DNA of 8,192 nucleotides from Halonatronomonas sp051745085. Its GTDB lineage: Bacteria; Bacillota; Halanaerobiia; Halanaerobiales; Halarsenatibacteraceae. Below the pieces are notes generated by a model. That model searched no databases. It was given only the letters and a program-made list of their open reading frames with translations, and was not told the origin of the DNA. The DNA is taken from positions 1 to 8,192 of the forward strand of contig JBNJDR010000069.1 of the NCBI GenBank assembly GCA_051745085.1. Reading direction: 5' to 3'. Of the stretch, positions 5,955 to 8,192 are shown one piece after another; the stretch's first letter is position 1; each line of letters opens with the position of its first letter. Position numbers and translations under genes: made by a program.

Positions 5955-6006
5955 ATTAGTAAGAAATAGTTTCCAGGGATATTCTCAGTTTAATTAATCT
6001 CATAAG

Positions 6007-6047
6007 AAGCCCTGCCCATTTTTTCTTTAAGGGATAGGCTTTTTTTA
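6007..6047 (+). terminator. Intrinsic terminator upstream of the CoA-transferase remnant
   Basis: AAGCC (6007-6011) pairs with GGCTT (6037-6041), and CCC (6015-6017) with GGG (6031-6033), around a 3x3 internal loop and a 13-base apical loop. A run of six more T (6041-6046) follows. The stem is imperfect, but the T-run and position fit a Rho-independent terminator for manA and/or the mini-frame. Confidence 0.65.
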
Positions 6048-6080
6048 ATTATTTTAAGGAGTAATCATTAAAATAATTAA
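6045..6080. repeat. 13-bp perfect inverted repeat composed only of A and T
   Basis: TTAATTATTTTAA (6045-6057) and TTAAAATAATTAA (6068-6080) are exact reverse complements around a 10-base spacer, GGAGTAATCA. It lies directly after a terminator and 33 bases before the start of the decayed CoA-transferase gene. It could be an operator for that gene, a second hairpin or a remnant of a larger dyad; the arms contain no G or C, so an RNA hairpin would be weak. Confidence 0.6.
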
Positions 6081-6113
6081 TTATGTAATAGAATAAGGAA
6101 GGAGAGTTGTAAA

Positions 6114-7055
6114 TTGACGGAGATTGATGAAAGGATAAGAAATAGTTCTATAAGAAAACGGATTATGTCAGCAGCTCAGGCAGTAGACCTAATAACTTCA
6201 GATATGACCATCGGTTGCAGCGGTTTACGCCTTCAGGTTATCCGAAAGCAGTCCCTCAGGCTTTAGCTGAAAGAGAGGATCTGTGGGGGAACGAAGTTTA
6301 ACAGTGTTAACAGGGGCCTCTGTGGGCGGTGAAATATATTATTCAGATATCCATTTGAGTCATTTTCCTCAACCGGGTTGGGTCGGACATCGTTTAGTAA
6401 TCTTGAGTTTTATTCGGAAGTTATTCAGGATGCTGTTTTAAACCTGCTTGACCAGGGTGTGATTTCGATAACTTCGGGAACCTCTATAACCCTTTCAGAT
6501 CAGGGTTATGATAAGTTCATCAATAATTTAGAGAAATATAAGCAGAAAATGATTCTGCGGCCGCAAGAGATCAGTAATAATCCTGAGTTGATCAGGAGGA
6601 TGGGAGTTATTTCCATTAATACAGCCCTGGAATTTGATATTTACGGCAACGTTAATTCTACTAGTATTCAAGAGAGTCAAATTCAGAATGGAAACGGAGG
6701 ATCCGGTGATTTTGCCCGGAACTCGTATTTGAGTTTCTTTGTTTCTCCTTCTACTGCAAAAAAAGGAAGAATTTCAACAATAGTACCTATGGTTCCTCAT
6801 GTTGACCATTTAGAACATGATGTAGATATTCTGGTGACAGAAAATGGTCTGGCTGATCTACGGGGATTAGCGCCTCGGAAGAAAGCAGAAGAGATCATAA
6901 CTAATTGTGCTGCCCCGCAATATAAAGATATTCTCATGGACTATTACATCCGGGCTAGAAAGAAAGGGGGCCAAACCCCGCACATATTAGCAGAAGCTTT
7001 GACGTATCTAAATTCATATTCGGATGAAGAGAAAGAGGGTGAAAAAGATGGATAA
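6114..7055 (+). pseudogene. Decayed acetyl-CoA hydrolase / CoA-transferase gene
   Basis: The intact family (acetyl-CoA hydrolase, succinyl-CoA:acetate or butyrate:acetate CoA-transferases) is about 500 residues. Here TTG 6114, with AAGGAG at 6099-6104, begins MTEIDERIRNSSIRKR and reaches MTIGCSG. One T is then missing in the T-run near 6224-6226, so the frame ends at TAG 6264. In the next frame SGYPKAVPQALAERED continues the family pattern. A second one-base loss near the G-run at 6285-6289 shifts it into GERSLTVLTGASVGG. EIYYSDIHLSHFPQ then follows too early (about 40 residues missing), and about 150 more are absent before FSNLEFYSEVIQD. From about 6390 the C-terminal 220 residues are continuous and well conserved (GGSGDFARN, STAKKGRISTIVPMVPHVDH, GLADLRGLAPR). 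The full enzyme cannot be made; an internal TTG at 6378 could yield only the C-terminal lobe. Confidence 0.85.
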
Positions 7056-7248
7056 ATTTAAGCTTAGATGCCTTGAATGCGGCCGGGAGATAACCATTAA
7101 GTATGAATATGAAGCAGATAGCCCGAACCGCAGGGAGTTATCTGAACTGGATAAAGTGAATATTGTGGGTAATGCAGATAATGAAGTTATAATCGAGTGT
7201 ATCTGCGGAAATGAAGTTTTAGTTTTTAATAACAAAATGATGAAGTAA
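7048..7248 (+). CDS. Small zinc-ribbon-like protein
   Basis: A 66-residue protein opening MDKFKLRCLECGREITIKYEYE, with C8-x2-C11 near the start and C51-x-C53 near the end (IIECICGNEVLVF). The two cysteine pairs, each next to a turn-forming Gly and flanked by beta-prone segments, fit a zinc ribbon; the second pair is CxC and not the usual CxxC. ATG 7048 overlaps the last 8 bases of the decayed CoA-transferase gene, with AGAGGGTG upstream within that gene, so it was probably translationally coupled to it. The longer in-frame start at 7024 would only add a basic extension (MKRKRVKK) inside the overlapping gene. Function unknown: I recognise the metal-site pattern but no family. Confidence 0.7.
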   Translation: MDKFKLRCLECGREITIKYEYEADSPNRRELSELDKVNIVGNADNEVIIECICGNEVLVFNNKMMK

Positions 7249-7261
7249 ATTTGATGAATCC

Positions 7262-7293
7262 CAAAAAACAAAATCAAGATTTACTTAAAATCT
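7262..7293 (-). terminator. Weak terminator of the YdcZ-type gene pair
   Basis: On the - strand AGATTT (7293-7288) pairs with AAATCT (7282-7277) around a 5-base loop, beginning inside the last codons of the downstream transporter gene, and is followed by TGATTTTGTTTTTT. The T-run is good but the 6-bp stem is weak. It lies between the convergent genes. Confidence 0.4.
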
Positions 7294-7736
7294 GTTTCAC
7301 CGGTATTTAAATAATCGATACGAAAGTTATATAGAAGGCCAGCAATAATCAAGATCCCGCCGATAAGCCGATCTCTAGATATAGGAAGTCCAGCCCAGTA
7401 ATCCAGAGTAAGACCAAAGGTAAGTTGGCCTACATAGACCAAAAGTGTAGTGTATATAACCGGTATTTTTGGGATGATATAGTTGGAGGCTGAAACTATA
7501 CCAACTCCAACTACTCCGCCTAAATAGGCCCACCAGGGAATCTGGGCGAAGTTTACACTCATTAAATCGATTCTGCCGTTCATTACCAAAGTTAAAAGGC
7601 TGGCTCCTAACAATCCAACGACGTAATTAATAACTGTACTTTGAAATATACCTATTCTTTTAGCTAGGTTGGAATTGAAAATCATCGACAACACGACCAG
7701 CCAGCCAGCAAAAAAAGCAAGAAATATATATAACAT
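7281..7736 (-). CDS. YdcZ-type (DMT superfamily) small membrane protein, second of a pair
   Basis: A 151-residue integral membrane protein with about five hydrophobic helices (roughly 2-20, 32-51, 67-88, 93-114, 123-139). FNSNLAKR (20-27) after helix 1 and YVGQLTFGLTLDYWAGLPI (101-119), with G103, Q104 and D112, match the pattern I associate with the YdcZ/DUF606 branch of the drug/metabolite transporter superfamily. These are half-size proteins (about 140-150 residues) thought to dimerise. The substrate is unknown; export of a small metabolite is the usual guess. The start follows the upstream partner's stop by 6 bases, and the ribosome binding site AGGGAG lies inside the partner's last codons, so the pair is an operon with coupled translation. 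It ends facing the + strand zinc-ribbon gene. Confidence 0.85.
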   Translation of the reverse strand: MLYIFLAFFAGWLVVLSMIFNSNLAKRIGIFQSTVINYVVGLLGASLLTLVMNGRIDLMSVNFAQIPWWAYLGGVVGVGIVSASNYIIPKIPVIYTTLLVYVGQLTFGLTLDYWAGLPISRDRLIGGILIIAGLLYNFRIDYLNTGETDFK

Positions 7737-7742
7737 AGTTGA

Positions 7743-8168
7743 CTAACTCCCTATGATCATAAAGACTATACCAATAAAAATAACCCCGAAACCAATGATC
7801 TTTCTTTTATCAAACCGGCTGGACTTTATCCCGATTAAACCGAAATGATCGATGACTAAAGCAGCAATGGACTGACCCAGCAGACCTAAGGCTAGAGTTA
7901 AAGATACTCCGATGGCCTGGAAAGTAATATTGTTGAAAAAGACCAGAAATACACCTAAAGCCCCGCCTGTAAAGTAATATAAGGGAATTTCATGAGATAA
8001 CATAAATTTATCTTTGCGAAATAATAAGACAAAACCTGCAGTAAGTAAACCGATAACATGAATGATAATTAAAGCCAAAAAATTATCAATAATGTTTGCT
8101 AAACTTCCATTAAAAGTAACCATGAGAGCAGTTAGTCCGCCGGTTAAAATCGCTCCTAATTTAAACAT
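7743..8168 (-). CDS. YdcZ-type (DMT superfamily) small membrane protein, first of a pair
   Basis: A 141-residue integral membrane protein with about five hydrophobic helices (roughly 3-20, 30-50, 62-78, 84-107, 124-140). FNGSLANI (19-26) and LLGQSIAALVIDHFGLIGI (96-114), with G98, Q99 and D107, are the counterparts of the same motifs in its downstream neighbour, so the two are paralogous members of one family and not fragments of one gene. It is preceded by an almost ideal ribosome binding site. Charged residues are few and cluster in the 51-59 and 116-123 loops. Tandem YdcZ-type genes suggest a heterodimeric transporter with subunits of opposite orientation, as in paired small multidrug resistance proteins; this is an inference and the substrate is unknown. 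Confidence 0.87.
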   Translation of the reverse strand: MFKLGAILTGGLTALMVTFNGSLANIIDNFLALIIIHVIGLLTAGFVLLFRKDKFMLSHEIPLYYFTGGALGVFLVFFNNITFQAIGVSLTLALGLLGQSIAALVIDHFGLIGIKSSRFDKRKIIGFGVIFIGIVFMIIGS

Positions 8169-8173
8169 AAATT

Positions 8174-8181
8174 ACCTCCTT
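8174..8181 (-). promoter_or_regulatory. Consensus ribosome binding site of the first YdcZ-type gene
   Basis: The - strand reads AAGGAGGT, a full match to the anti-Shine-Dalgarno sequence, five bases before the ATG at 8168. It fixes the start of this gene and suggests high translation. The promoter would lie beyond the right edge. Confidence 0.85.
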
Positions 8182-8192
8182 ATCATTCAAAT

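Larger units (their letters stand above)
5806..6113. other. 308-bp gap between manA and the CoA-transferase remnant
   Basis: No intact gene of normal size is visible on either strand. The stretch holds a translation-start-like site with a tiny interrupted reading frame (5856-5954), then a terminator (6007-6047), a 13-bp A/T-only inverted repeat (6045-6080) and the ribosome binding site AAGGAG (6099-6104) of the following broken gene. I see no convincing terminator immediately after manA and no confident promoter, although TATGAT at 5816-5821 could be a -10 box without a recognisable -35. Confidence 0.6.

Noticed and set aside
7014..7277. An 87-codon - strand open frame opposite the zinc-ribbon gene
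   Set aside because: It overlaps the + strand zinc-ribbon gene and the end of the CoA-transferase remnant, starts without a convincing ribosome binding site, and its Ser/Leu-rich sequence is what the antisense of such genes gives.
7262..7293. The same hairpin as a + strand terminator for the zinc-ribbon gene
   Set aside because: On the + strand only GTTT follows the stem, while the - strand has a long T-run, so it serves the - strand genes if it acts at all.

Overview
The window looks like chromosomal DNA of a low-GC, anaerobic Firmicute. The evidence is an A/T-rich base composition, strong purine-rich ribosome binding sites, several TTG starts, hairpin-plus-T-run terminators, and a gene content of oxygen-sensitive Fe-S/flavin electron transfer and an acetyl-CoA hydrolase/CoA-transferase-type gene. 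A halophilic or Halanaerobiales-type anaerobe is a plausible guess, but nothing here proves the lineage. Most genes are on the + strand; only the last two are on the - strand.

Layout. Positions 1-131 hold the C-terminus of an M3-family oligopeptidase (PepF-like). A glyoxalase/VOC-fold protein follows (184-546) and is closed by a strong hairpin. A housekeeping-like cluster comes next: a P-loop nucleotide kinase-like protein (626-1177), a metallo-beta-lactamase-fold hydrolase one base downstream (1179-1925), and a pyridoxamine-phosphate-oxidase-fold flavoprotein (1964-2443).

The most coherent unit is 2533-4765. It has a good sigma-A-type promoter with an inverted repeat inside its spacer, an ArsR-family repressor (2635-2976), a 491-residue fusion of a NapH-like membrane polyferredoxin with a ferredoxin-NAD(P)+ reductase-like flavin module (3002-4477), a 60-residue cysteine-rich mini-protein (4519-4701), and a clear intrinsic terminator. 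This reads as a small, autoregulated redox operon carrying electrons between NAD(P)H and a membrane acceptor or donor. Its physiological partner is not visible.

A class I mannose-6-phosphate isomerase (4837-5805) stands alone. It is followed by about 300 bp without an intact gene: a tiny interrupted reading frame, a terminator and a 13-bp A/T-only inverted repeat. Then comes a decayed acetyl-CoA hydrolase/CoA-transferase gene (6114-7055), with two single-base frameshifts and two internal deletions. A 66-residue zinc-ribbon-like protein (7048-7248) overlaps its end. Converging from the right are two adjacent small membrane proteins of the YdcZ branch of the drug/metabolite transporter superfamily (8168-7743, then 7736-7281), probably a paired transporter.

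I see no rRNA, tRNA, CRISPR array, insertion sequence or phage gene. The points that most merit a second look are the ArsR/Fe-S-flavin fusion operon, the decayed CoA-transferase region with its interrupted mini-ORF, and two proteins near the left end whose family-defining residues are missing.
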